A stretch of 64,000 bases of DNA. Source: Gliomastix tumulicola. Lineage: Eukaryota > Ascomycota > Sordariomycetes > Hypocreales > Bionectriaceae. The notes beneath the pieces were generated by a model. That model worked only from the letters and a program-made list of their open reading frames with translations. It had not been told where the DNA came from and made no database searches. Within the stretch, counting starts at the first letter, position 1. Each line of letters starts with the position of its first letter. The stretch spans positions 2,852,001-2,916,000 of the forward strand of contig BCHX01000001.1 of assembly GCA_001599755.1 (NCBI GenBank), read 5' to 3'. Shown piece after piece: positions 9,176 through 19,676 of this stretch. Made by a program: the position numbers and the translations under genes.

Positions 9176-12100
9176 GCACCACGTGTTGTATATCCTGGGG
9201 AAGCTCGTCGTTTGGACATTTCTTGGCTTCAGGTTTATTTAGTTTTGTTTCCTCTTCTATTTCGGTCCCGGAGAATACAACAGGCGCGGTCCCCGTCGGG
9301 TATGCGCCGCTTTTGCTGCATCAGGGTCGGGAGAAACAAAAAAGGGGCGCCTCTGGTGTGGTTCGGTTGTTTCATGCAGGACGATCAGGCTGTTTCTCGG
9401 CATCCCAGCCGTGGGCTTCCGCCATATAGCAGGAACCTCTTCAAACAGCCCCCCCCGGTGGCTTCATACTTCAAACGATGTCGAGTTAAAAATACCACGA
9501 CTGGATCCTCCATCGGGCTTCGGCTGTGCTCGAGTAAGGGGGCATTTCCCGCTGGTTTCTTGAAGTGATCCAGAGACGCTAGTTGGTGGGTGGCATCGAA
9601 GCGAGTATAGGTTTCAGCCAACGCCGTTAGCCACCCCGAGCTAGTCGTACAGTTCTTCTTGTGAGGCGCATCCGGGCACGTTGTATGGATAGCCAACGTG
9701 AAGTCTTCGCTAAAGAGAAGTCCATGGAAAAAGCCAAGAAGGCGCCACGGGAGTGATTCAGGGGTTTCGAAAAACTGGCCCCTGCGCCAAAACTGCATCT
9801 GAAACGACAGACGAACCGGGGGTCCAGGACACAGCCAGCCAATAGGATCGAATCAGTGTTTAGCACCCAGGCTGGACGGGGATTCTGTTGGGGGCTCATG
9901 CATGTACCCGTTCCGCTGGTCGAGAACTGGAACGTGCGTGTGCCTGACGGATGGGCACTGTACTTCGTAGATGCAAATCATCGAGGGAGGGCACACTTGG
10001 TGAGCTGGCGATGCGCGTTGACGTGGACGTTTTGGCGACGGTGTTGGAGCGTGTCGACAAGCTTCGGAGCCGTCAAGCCCTGGACGTGAGGCTAGGAGAT
10101 TAGCGTTAGGCGTGGTTTTGTGTGCCTGACTAAGGACGCCGTTGAGATGTGGCCAAGTTAGCGGGAGCAGTCCACTGTGCGAAGCGCCAGCTGAACTCTA
10201 TGCTATGTGCTGGAATGTGATGTGATGTGATCTGAGGCCTGAGCCCCGGCTGTCTGGCAGGCCACGATGAGACATGCCGGACACATGGTGGACGTCATGT
10301 ATCATCCAGATGTTGGAGTAGTAGTATGAGATCAGAATGCGCAGGTAACATGTCATGCCATGCCGTGCCATGCCCGCGACGCATCATGAGGAATGGAATC
10401 GTCCCACGGCTTGGATTCCAAAGGCAGGAGGCAGCAGGAGCTGCAGGAAGCACCAGCACGACTCTGCTAGCGGCATTTTCACTTGCGGCTAAGGTTACAG
10501 TTGGTGCTGGCTCTTCCCTAACCGGGTAAAGCGCAGCATGCTCAGACCTGCCCTGTTCAGGTACCGGGTACTTGGCGGGGAACAATTGTGAGGAAGGCAC
10601 CGACGGCGCGCACGAGGGCCTGATCAGCTGGAAACAGCGCAGGTGGACGGCGGAGGCAAAGGCTCCAGCAGCTGTCGAGTCAGCGGGACCGAGTGGCGCG
10701 GCAATGTATCTGGTACCTGTGTCAGGTACAACTCTCTAGACCGGGGAGGCGAGCAGGGGGGACATAGAGGAGCCACAAGAGGTTATGCGCGCGTGAAATT
10801 GAGAAAATCCCCAGGGGGTCGGATGGAGCGCAAAGACAGCCACGAGCATGGGAAAATGGCAGGGCAGAGAGCAGCGAGAAACAGACGAGGTGCACGGGCA
10901 ATACTCCCCGACTATGTATGGAGATGTTTCCCACCCTCTGGCCTGCGCTTCGCATCCCGCTCTGTTTCCCTCTCTTCCCTTCCGTTGCCAGTTGCCAGGC
11001 TGCAGGCTGTCTGTATTTTCGGTCCCCCCTCACAGCTCTCCTCAGGAAGGCAGGTTCAAGAGCTGCGGACTGTCCTTCTCTTCTCTGATTCATTATTACC
11101 AACCTGAGGTGCTACCTTAGTCCTCAGAACTCTTTTTTAGCTGCGCGCGCGCTGTGTGCGACCTTCGCTGGACCGACTGCTCTCCAACACGGCCTTTTTG
11201 TTCCGCCAGCATCCAACCATCCCTATCGCTGGGACCTGAATTTGTTTCTCGCCACGATTACTCGGGCAGATCGCTGAAAATAGGAAGAAGGCGAGAAAGA
11301 AGAAAAAAAGAAAACCAGAAACATAAGCATCGAATCCGTTTGGAATTTCGGTGGGATCGACAATCGACTCGACATCCAGCAGGAATCCTCCCGTGGCGAT
11401 TATTCAGAAGACGCCGCCTGATTACGGATAGGCTCGTCGCCAACTGTCACGCGGGTCAGAGACATCTGTGGGATCATTTTCAATCAATTTTTTTTTCTGT
11501 GTTCTGTTTGTCTCTGAGACATCAGACAAGCGAAACGAAACAGACCCTGCCACTGGTGGTCTCAGTATCAGTCTCTGCAGCATCGCGGTTGCACCACCTG
11601 AGGTCATCGGGCAACTCCTTTCCTCGCCTTTGCTTCACTCTGTTTGACACAGCCAAGGCGATAAATCACTGTCGAACACTGCCGGAAGTGGAAAGTGAGC
11701 TAGCTGGTGAGGCGATCATACGGTAATCAGCCTCCAGGCGGTCAATCAAATCCACCGGGTCACTCCGTCACAGACGAGCGGCAATCGAACAAAACAGCAT
11801 CACCGCCTTGCCTCTGCTCCGACCTTTCCCTTCTTTCTTATTCCCTGTCTGCCAACTTTTCTGCCACTTTTGCAACCTTCAAGTCAAAAGACCACCCCCC
11901 AAGTCCCTGCGGGTGCAGCAATCACACTGCATATGCACTGCATTTTCCCCGCAGTCAACTATCAACTATCGGCCTCCTCGGTAGCTACCTTCCGACTTCA
12001 GCTTTAGTGTTGATGCAACATCCTGACAGGGTTGCACCGCCAGCACTCACTCACCAGCGACGAAACATCAAAGCCACCCGTCCCTCTGTAACGTTTCCCA

Positions 12101-12383
12101 TCTAGGAAACCGACGGCACTCAAGGCCCGCACACTCGGCCTCGCATCATCGCAGGTCCCTCACGGTCCCTCACACCTGCTGATCTGGCCAGATACCATCT
12201 GGTCACAGGGCCGGCTCTGCTGCACGCACTGCCGGGATATCCTGACACTATCGAGTTCCACATCAGCTGGCACTTGAGTCTTGAGTCTTGAGTCTTGATA
12301 TCTGATCTGGTCCCACCTCACCGACCTGGTGCTCAACTCATTCCACCTCAATTCAATACACACGCACACAAGTCAAGTTCACA
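9176..12383. other. 3.2 kb gene-poor region
   Basis: No convincing coding gene is visible on either strand. The left part (about 9.2-10.6 kb) has scattered short frames and one WW-like stretch listed separately. There are short direct repeats: tgtgatgtgatgtgatctga near 10215, tgccatgccgtgccatgccc near 10355, and a triple cttgagt at 12274-12299. From about 11.1 kb to the next start codon the DNA becomes rich in C and T on the plus strand, resembling the long leader and promoter of a regulated fungal gene. Confidence 0.6.
9901..10017 (+). pseudogene. Possible degenerate WW-domain fragment
   Basis: Read from about 9898, the plus strand encodes PLVENWNVRVPDGWALYFVD followed by ANHRGRAHL. This has the spacing of a WW domain: first Trp, a charged strand, a G near the turn, the Y-F-V-D strand and an Asn-His. 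The second conserved Trp-x-x-Pro is not clean (VSWR). A GTGAGC donor follows immediately after AHL. No flanking protein can be assembled, so it is either a relic of a WW protein or chance. Confidence 0.25.
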
Positions 12384-13343
12384 ATGTCGCTCGCACGGAA
12401 CTTCACGACGCGGAGAGCCCCCAAGGAGAAGCCCGACCTCGGCGACGGCGTGAAGCGCAGCAAGACGCTTCATAAGACTCCCTCACAGACGCCTCTCCGC
12501 CACAAGATCTCAGCACCCGTCGAGCTTGTGCACACAACCAACATGCTCTCCTACAACGCGCCCGACCTGCCTCGCTGGCCAAAGCGAAACGAGTCTGTGT
12601 CGATTCGCCCGCGCACCAGGACCGACTCTGACGCTTCCACCACAGCCTCAGGCACCTCAACGCCGCCTACGAGCCCGGAGACGGAGGCTTATGAGCCGTC
12701 TATGCCGTCAAAGAACCATCTCTCATCGTACTTCATGGTTCCTTCAGCAGCACCCGCGGCAAGTGTGAATGTCATCGCTGGGTTTCAGAGCACCCAGGAA
12801 CCTGCGCCGGCTATCCCCAAGCGCTCGCCCTCTCACACCAAGAAGATGTCATTCGATGCTCTAGCTCGCAAGGCGTCATTGTCGCGCATGTCCAAGGAGT
12901 CCGACCGCTCCGACTCGAGCAAGCCCAGCCTCAGCTTCTCCAGGTCATCATCTACCTCGACTCGGGCCTCGTCCACGTCAACATCAGGGCCTCACTCAGC
13001 CAAGCTTGCGCCTCCGGTCCCTCCACCTGCGCCGCCTCTGGACCTCCCCATCCAGTATCCCTCGAGCAACATGGACCTGGACCTGCCTATCCAGCAGCCG
13101 CCCGCACCGCCCAAGCCCACGCCGCATCCTTTCGGCCAGGAGCTCGCACAAGTCACGGAGCTTGCGGAGGAGTTCTCTGCCAAGGGCCGCCTCGACGTCA
13201 TCTACGAGGACGAGCAGTACCTCAAAGCGCGGGGCCTCGCCAAAATGAGCGCGGACGACTACCTCAACGAGATCCAGAGCGTCATGTCACAGTTCTTCCC
13301 GGAGACAACCTCGCCGAGACCTGTGGCGACGGTGTGGATCTGA
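12384..13343 (+). CDS. Conserved fungal Ser/Pro-rich protein of unknown function
   Basis: Uninterrupted 319-residue frame with a good start context (a row of A/C before ATG). It is rich in Ser, Thr and Pro with basic patches, and mostly disordered-looking. Proline tracts such as PPVPPPAPPLDLPIQ occur in the second half and could bind SH3 or WW domains. The ordered-looking part is C-terminal: a helix-forming stretch GQELAQVTELAEEFSAKG, then YEDEQYLKARGLAKMSADDY and LNEIQSVMSQFF. I do not recognise a named family. A long C/T-rich upstream region suggests a long leader and tuned expression. Confidence 0.75.
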   Translation: MSLARNFTTRRAPKEKPDLGDGVKRSKTLHKTPSQTPLRHKISAPVELVHTTNMLSYNAPDLPRWPKRNESVSIRPRTRTDSDASTTASGTSTPPTSPETEAYEPSMPSKNHLSSYFMVPSAAPAASVNVIAGFQSTQEPAPAIPKRSPSHTKKMSFDALARKASLSRMSKESDRSDSSKPSLSFSRSSSTSTRASSTSTSGPHSAKLAPPVPPPAPPLDLPIQYPSSNMDLDLPIQQPPAPPKPTPHPFGQELAQVTELAEEFSAKGRLDVIYEDEQYLKARGLAKMSADDYLNEIQSVMSQFFPETTSPRPVATVWI

Positions 13344-14614
13344 GACGACGGTCTTGGAGATCATCACACCCTTACGCGGGCACACACACACATCTTACCT
13401 ACATTTCGGCTGTATATACTTGACCCGAAACTGCAGTGTCGCTTAGGCAGACCCTGCGGGCCTGCCCCATCACCGACCTGACTTGCTTGCACAAACATCA
13501 GTACAGCATACTCTCGCTGGACTCTCCTTGCTTCTACACTCATTACGACTCTCTTTATATGTGTTCTTTTTTCTTCTTTTACTTGCTTTGATCAGATACC
13601 AGCCGGACAGACCAGAATGATGTTGAGGCATCGGCGTTTCTAATTGGAAAACGATTGTCATGATTGTTTTTTTTTTTTACTACTAGTCCTATTACTACTA
13701 CTTACGAATGTAGATACTTCTCCTCAATTGTCCCATATCAATAAAACCGCATTGACGGCTCTTTACCTGAAGTAGCGATCCGGTTCTGTTTCATCATGTG
13801 CTTCGCCTGATGTGAGATTCTGTCTCGTCACGGGGGCTCGGTCTCGACGGAATTGAGGCCCGATTGCTGCACCCCCGGAGGATCAACCCCCGGCTTCAAT
13901 CAATAGTGAGTGTGGCCCGGGTGAATGAATTGGTGGGCAAACCCTCCCCAGATGATTTTATGGAACGCTCTCGAGCAAAAGGGCGTATTGAATTAATACC
14001 AGCCCGAGACACGATATGGCTTTTTTGGCTCATTCGTTATAGATGGCGACGATCGTCGTCGTCGGGTGGGATGGGATGGGACGAGACGAGACGCAATGCG
14101 TCAGCGCATTGAATTGTCTCACTCTTGTATCCTTCTATTGATTTTGCCCCCGGCCGGTCTAAGATAGATTATAGTTGTATCCCGCCCATCGTGATCTGAT
14201 CCCAATACAAGCAGCTGCTAATGTCTGTAGTATAGTACACCCGTAGTAGCCCCCCAAGAAAACAGCATTCTCGTAACCCCGCGATTACTCCGCGATTGAC
14301 GCGCGGTCCAGTCTTCCCCCCCCCCCATTCAAACCCTTTGATGTGGAGGAAGCAGGTTTTGGTCTGAATGACCTGTGATTTCTAGTAATGTCGTCCACGA
14401 CACGTACAAAGAAAAGGGAGAGTAAGTATAGTAAAAATAAATAAATAAATAAATCGGGTCGTCTCGTTGCGCGAAGTGTGCGCTCGTTGTTGAAGAGAGG
14501 TGCCCCGCGTCTTGTTGGGGGGGCACTCAAACTCGGAAATCAAAATGTCGTCCGACGCGGACAGTCGCATAATATAAAGTAATACAAGTCAAGGCAGGCC
14601 ACTGAGCCCCCAGG
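13344..14614. other. Intergenic region
   Basis: A 1.27 kb convergent gap between the Ser/Pro-rich protein (+) and the polysaccharide deacetylase (-). It contains a T-run at 13667-13678, an AATAAA-type string at 13739-13744, a C-run near 14317 and an aaataaataaataaat tetranucleotide repeat at about 14436-14453. I see no supported gene. Confidence 0.55.
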
Positions 14615-15418
14615 TTACCGCCCGCCCAGAGGCTCGACGGACTTGACCAGGTCCGTGATGGTGACGATCCTGTAGCCCTGGCGCTTCAGCTCGGGCAGCA
14701 CCTCCCTCAGCATCGGGGCCGTCCAGCTCCTCCGGTCGTGGCAGATGATGATGGCGCCCGGGTGCGCCATGCTGAGGATGTGCCGCGCGTTGACGCCCGG
14801 GTACCGGATCTGCGGGTCGTGCGGGAAAACGCTCCCCAGGACGATGCGGAACCCCCTGTTGCCGAGGAAGTCGCGCATGGCGTAGGTGAAAAACCCGGAC
14901 CCCGGGCGGAAGTAGTTGTTGGGCAGGATGCGGCCGCCCTCGGCGGCGTAGGCGGCCGTGAGCTTGGCCTTGACCTCGCGGACCTGGGTCTCGAGCTCCT
15001 CGACGGGCAGGCGGGCCGAGGCCTCGTCGTGCATGGCGTGGTTGGCGAGCTCGTGGCCCTCGCGCACCAGCTTGCGGAGCGTGGCCTCGCGGCCGCCGTC
15101 GACCTGCGACCCGATGACGAAGAAGGTGGCGTGGGCGTCGTGCTGCCGCAGGACGTCCATGATCTCGTCCGTGTGCGTCGAGGGCGCGTCGTCGATCGAC
15201 AGCGCCATGATCTTCTCGGGCGTCGTCACCTCGAAGAGCACGTCCGGGAACTTGCCCCGCAGGTAGGCGATCAGGTACGGCGGCGGCTTGTACACGCACC
15301 AGGCCGCGTAGAAGGGGAGGACGAGCAGGAGAGTGAGGAGGGCGAGGAGGGCGAGCATGGCGAGGCGGTTGCGGCGGACTTTGCGCCTGACCTTGGCGGG
15401 GATGCGGAAGAGGGACAT
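14615..15418 (-). CDS. Membrane-anchored polysaccharide (chitin-type) deacetylase
   Basis: Single exon of 267 residues with the NodB-homology fold of carbohydrate esterase family 4. Residues 5-18 are very basic and residues 20-42 form one hydrophobic helix, so it is predicted to be a type II membrane protein with a lumenal or extracellular catalytic domain. Visible motifs: motif 1 SIDDAPS with Asp76-Asp77, motif 2 NHAMH with His127 and His130 as metal ligands, motif 3 RPGSGFF, and the late LSMAHPGAIIICHD with a catalytic-type His. Such enzymes remove N-acetyl groups from chitin or chito-oligosaccharides in the cell wall. The exact substrate is inference. It shares a divergent promoter with the kinase-like gene to its right. 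Confidence 0.85.
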   Translation of the reverse strand: MSLFRIPAKVRRKVRRNRLAMLALLALLTLLLVLPFYAAWCVYKPPPYLIAYLRGKFPDVLFEVTTPEKIMALSIDDAPSTHTDEIMDVLRQHDAHATFFVIGSQVDGGREATLRKLVREGHELANHAMHDEASARLPVEELETQVREVKAKLTAAYAAEGGRILPNNYFRPGSGFFTYAMRDFLGNRGFRIVLGSVFPHDPQIRYPGVNARHILSMAHPGAIIICHDRRSWTAPMLREVLPELKRQGYRIVTITDLVKSVEPLGGR

Positions 15419-15605
15419 GGCCCGGCGGGGGGGAGACGGTTTCTAGTCCCGGGAGCGAGAGAAGAAGAAGAGCGAGCAAGTGAGGCGTATTCTGTTCACC
15501 TGGTGCGCCGGTGTGAACGCTGGGAGGACGGTGATGGCATCAGGTGCTTCCGGGGAGCGCTCTCTACAGTGGCTGCGCAGCTGGACGCACCATGCTTCGT
15601 TTGTT

Positions 15606-15636
<31 letters not shown>

Positions 15637-15965
15637 CAGCAGATCCTGTAGCATCCGGAGTCTGGTCTCGAGAAGTTCGTCGGTCGTATTCGATGCCCGT
15701 CCGTGCTCCAGGGGCGTCGTCAATGTCGTCGTCTGCAATGCCGAAAAGGAGGGAGCCAGTTCGAGGGATGATCCTCCCTGAATGTCTGGAATTCTGGAGT
15801 CGTGACGGCTGCAGATAAGCTTTCAGGGACCGCCACTTATCGCCCCACATTCTTCACCTTTGAAAGACAGGCTCCACATTTCACCCCTTTTCGCTTTCTG
15901 GCATCCAACATCTCATCTCAGGGGACATTATTCGCCATGCAGGCGATGAAGTACCACCATCAGCC
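15419..15965. promoter_or_regulatory. Divergent promoter region with (GA)n tract
   Basis: A 547-base gap lies between divergent start codons. It contains a clean GA dinucleotide repeat at about 15608-15632. Purine tracts of this kind are common in fungal promoters and can exclude nucleosomes. Confidence 0.5.
15608..15632. repeat. (GA)n microsatellite
   Basis: About twelve consecutive GA units lie inside the divergent promoter of the deacetylase and the kinase-like gene. Confidence 0.9.
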
Positions 15966-17561
15966 ATGCTGTCCGCGCTCTTCCGGCTCGTACGCTCGCG
16001 CTGGACACTCGTAGTACTCTTCGCCTCGAAGCTATGGGGTAGGCTTCTTCACTTCGCCGGCCGCACGGGGGGGGCTGGCATCTCGACGACGACGCTTGAG
16101 AAGGGCAGCACCCAGAGGAGTGAGACTCGGGATCTGTACCAGCTTGAAGCCGGGGCTCGGAGGCTCGACCACCAGGGCTTCCCAATCTTGACGGAGGATC
16201 AGCAGGGTCAGCTCAAGAAGGCATTCATCAAGTCGATAGACCCGGAGCTAGTCTGTAGCTTGGCCGCAAGCTATAACAACGGCAAGCCATGTCGGGTCGT
16301 GGACCAGAAGGGCGGCAGCTTCAATATCTGTTACTTCGTCGAGTTCAATGAAGAGGACTTGAAGTGGATTGTGAGAATCCCGATTGAGCCTGCCCTCGAT
16401 CATCCGTGGGAGAAAATCGTGAGTGAAGTGGCGACTATACAGTAAGTATCACGCTTTTCTGATCCGTAGTTAGCTCTCACTCACATGTCCAGATACCTCA
16501 AGCGCAACACGAAGATCCCGATCCCTCAGATCCACGCTTATGGGCGTGATGCCAAGTTGACCACAGACGGCAATGGGACGCATATGTTCATCATCTCAGA
16601 TCTGGTTCCGGGTCAGATGCTCGACAAGAAGCTTCTGCTTGAAGGCGAGAGGGAACATATAAGGGGATTCTACTCCCAGCTGATTGACATATTCACGGAG
16701 CTCCGGGCGCTTGAGTTCCCTTCGATAGGCTCCCTGGTCCCGAATCCCGATGGCAGCTTGGAGCCTGTGGTTGGCCGCGTCATGTCCATGGCTGCTGCCG
16801 AGCTCCGCGAGCCACCACATGCTCTCTTTACTTCTGCGTCGCAGTACTTGAGATACAAGTTCAGGCTGGTGTCTGAGTTCTATGCGCCACCGCTTGGTGA
16901 TCATACCATCAAAGACATCAAGCGAGAAATATTCACTGTGCACGGCATGGAGCGTGTTTTTGACCAAGTCATTGACGCCTGCTCCGAGCGGGGTCCTTTC
17001 GTCTTGAGTCATCTGGACTTGCGGACTCCCAACATCATCGTCGACGAGCAGCTGCGAATACAGGGCATCATTGACTGGGAGTTTGCGATTGCAGTCCCCT
17101 TAAAGGTGTTCGCTCCCCCCTCGTGGATAACTGGCCATAATTCGCTTGAGACGGATAAGAGGATGCACGTGGAGTTTCGTGAGGTACTGGATGAGAAGAG
17201 CAAGAACAACCCTAAATGCGATCAGCTCAGGAGGGAATGGTACGACCACGCAGAAGACCCGAGATCGAACATCGACCCGACGGACCTGGCATTCTGCGTT
17301 GCCCACGTGCTTCGCCGTCCCACAGAACTTGCGGACATTTATTGCGACTTCTTCGCCGGAAAGCTCTCGCATGACCCTCTGGACGATGCGATTTCCAAGT
17401 TCTTTGACGAACATCCAGATCTCGCTGAGGAGGCGCAGCGCCGGGCAGTGCAATGCGAGCGCTACGCTGAGTATATGAAGGAGAATGGACTGTACGAGAC
17501 GGAGCTGAGCAGGCTGCTTGCCAAGTCGAAAGCGTTCAAGGAGAAATGGGGCTGGGCATAG
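15966..17561 (+). CDS. Aminoglycoside-phosphotransferase-fold (APH) kinase-like protein
   Basis: Two exons, 15966-16441 and 16493-17561, give 514 residues. The 51-base intron has donor GTAAGT and acceptor TCCAG and joins EVATIQ to YLKRN. The N-terminus is hydrophobic (about residues 12-30), suggesting a membrane anchor or signal. The Brenner-type catalytic loop is intact: His332-x-Asp334 with Asn339 in HLDLRTPN, and the metal-binding Asp353 in IIDWEF. Large APH-fold families are widely expanded in filamentous fungi and mostly uncharacterised. Small-molecule kinase activity is inferred from the motifs. Drug resistance should not be assumed. It converges with the small coiled-coil gene, 46 bases away. 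Confidence 0.85.
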
Positions 17562-17607
17562 AACCGGAACGGTGCTTCATTCCACTCAGAGTACGAGCTA
17601 CATGTCG

Positions 17608-18069
17608 TTAGATCTTTGCACTCCCCTTCTCCAACTCCTTCTCCAGCTCCTGCAGCTCGTGTATCTTCATCCACAGACGCCCGAGGCTTTCCTGCTTGTC
17701 TGCTCGCTTCTGTTCGTAAGCCTGCTTTTCTTCCTCCGCTGTCCTGACCTCGGCCATGTTCCTTTTCGTCTTCGCGCTCGAAGTGCTCCTTGAGATCTGC
17801 TGCATGTCGTCTCGCGAAAGGGAGTCGATGTAGAACAGGATCCCATCCAGCTCTTCTTGCTCTTTCATGACGTCGGCCATGATCTCACTGATCCTCTTCT
17901 TGACCTTTTCCAGCTCGTCAGGGGCGAAGTCCATGGTGGCTGGTGCGCGCGTGGTGGTGGTGTGGCTGAGATGATGTTTTCTTGCTTTCTTTGGGCTGAG
18001 GGCCACTGTCTTTGGTTTGCTGGGAGTATTCGGGGTTCTCAAGTGGGTGTGTAAACGGGAAGCACTCAT
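17608..18069 (-). CDS. Small coiled-coil protein of unknown function
   Basis: Single exon. The open frame allows 153 residues from 18069. An internal Met at 17934 would give 108 residues and is the more likely start, because the first 45 codons are low-complexity and basic. From DFAPDELEKVKKR to the end the protein is almost continuously helical and charged, with heptad-like spacing (EEEKQAYEQKRADKQE, KIHELQELEKELEK). This suggests a coiled-coil subunit or adaptor. I do not recognise the family. It lies tail-to-tail with the APH-like gene. Confidence 0.6.
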   Translation of the reverse strand: MSASRLHTHLRTPNTPSKPKTVALSPKKARKHHLSHTTTTRAPATMDFAPDELEKVKKRISEIMADVMKEQEELDGILFYIDSLSRDDMQQISRSTSSAKTKRNMAEVRTAEEEKQAYEQKRADKQESLGRLWMKIHELQELEKELEKGSAKI

Positions 18070-18328
18070 TTATATTGACGTGTATTTTGAGGGAATACTG
18101 GCTCTATCTAGATATAGATAGCCTGTTGCTGGTTCGCTACTTACCTACATATGCAGGCGAGTGGGCTGCGGGGCCTTCACGCGCATTCACGCGAGCGGTT
18201 TCTATATTGCGCGGAGGTTGTGAGTCGCCGTGAATGTGACGGAAAGAAAAGAAGGTATAGACAGCTTGATAACATCGTAGTATTGGGCGCTATAGATATC
18301 CGCCAATATCACGGCCTCCCGCTATCTA

Positions 18329-19676
18329 TCATAGCAAAGCCTCCAACCCCTGCGCCAGATCGCTCTTCAGGTCCTCCAGCCCTTCCACCCCGATACTCAC
18401 CCTGAGCAGCCGCGGATCGACATTCGGATCCGTCATGGCCCGCCACTCGATCAGGCTCTCGACGCCGCCGAGGCTCGTCGCGTGGTGGAACAGACGCAGC
18501 TTGCTGGGGAACCGCTTGGCGTCCTCCCTGCTCCGGAGCCAGACGGCCAGCACGGGGCCGAAGCCGCCGGGCATCTGCCTCCGCAGCCAGCTGTCCTCGT
18601 CGGCGGCCTCGGGCTGCAGACTGGCGTGCTGGACCTTGAAGATGAGCGCCGACAGCGGGTTCGACGACGACGACGACGACGACGACGAAGACGTGTCGCC
18701 GCCGCTCTGCAGACTAGACAGCCAGGCGGCGATGGCCGTGGCCGTGGCGCTCTGCCGCGTGACGCGCAGCTCCAGCGTCCGCAGCGACCGCAGGCCGAGC
18801 CAGCCCTCGAGACTGCCCATGACGCCGCCGAGGACGAGCCTGTCGTCCCTCAGCTGCCTGATCCACTCGGCGCCCTTCTCCGGCCGCACCGTCAGCACGC
18901 CGCACAGCATGTCCGAGTGGCCCCCGAAGTACTTGGTCCCGCTGTGCATCACCACGTCCGCGCCCCAGGCCAGCGGGTCCTGCAGCGGCGGCGGCGCAAA
19001 CGTGGCGTCGACCGTCAGCCACGCGCCCGCCCTGCGCGCCTTCTCGGCGTAGTGCGCCAGGTTCCGCGCCTCGCCCGTCGGGTTCAGCGGCGTCTCGACG
19101 TGCACGACGTCCCCCGGCCCCAGCTCCGACGCGTCGCAGTCGAGCGGCAGCTGCTGGAGCCCCGTGAGCCGCGAGAGCACGCGGATCACGCCGTGGCAGC
19201 CGTGGTACCCGCCGCCGATGGCGATGCGCTTCGGGTTGAGGTGCACGAGCATGGCGTGGAAGGCGGCGAGGCCCGACGCGTAGGTGAGCGAGGGCCCGTT
19301 GAGGAGGGAGGTGAGGACGGCCTCGAGGCGGGTTGTGTTGGGCGCCGAGTCGCGCGAGTACACGTGGCCGTCCAGGGGGGCCGAGGGCTGTGAAAGGGGT
19401 GTTCAGTATGAGCGGTTCAGTGAGAGAGAGAGAGTGTGTGTGTGTCACAAGAGGGAGAGAGAGGTAGGTAGGTACATCGCTGTTGTCCCAGGCTGAGAGC
19501 TTGTCCGGATCATCGCTGTACCGGAACGTGGTGCTGACATGCAGCGCCGGAGCAATGGCGCGGTGCGCAGCAATGCCGTCGTCCGCGTGGACGGCCCTCG
19601 AGGCCAGCGACCACAAGGCCCTGTCCGGAGCTGCTTCCGGCGCACGGGCATCGGCCCTGGGCTGTTCGGCGGTCAT
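18329..19676 (-). CDS. Cys/Met-metabolism PLP-dependent enzyme (cystathionine beta/gamma-lyase-like)
   Basis: Two exons, 19676-19476 and 19387-18329, give 419 residues. The 88-base intron (donor GTACCT, acceptor TTCACAG) joins AWDNSD to PSAPLDGHVYSRDS. The fold is the trans-sulfuration family of PLP enzymes. Lys219 in HSGTKYFGGHSDM is the Schiff-base lysine, Asp194 in TVDATFAPP pairs with the PLP ring, and TYASGLAAFHAML is the phosphate-binding helix. The N-terminal RAVHADDGIAAHRAIAPALH and overall length resemble yeast YHR112C-type proteins more than classical CYS3, so the precise reaction is open. A run of ten serines near residue 305, encoded by a (GAC/GTC-type) triplet repeat, interrupts a surface region. 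Confidence 0.88.
18661..18693. repeat. Trinucleotide repeat coding poly-Ser
   Basis: About ten CGA/GAC-type triplets in tandem on the plus strand, read as a serine run in the PLP enzyme on the minus strand. It is in frame, so slippage would change only loop length. Confidence 0.8.

Noticed and set aside
14738..15607. 289-codon plus-strand frame opposite the deacetylase
   Set aside because: Antisense of a gene with conserved NodB motifs.
18482..19393. 303-codon plus-strand frame opposite the PLP enzyme
   Set aside because: Antisense shadow. Its Arg/Gln-rich low-complexity translation mirrors the coding strand.
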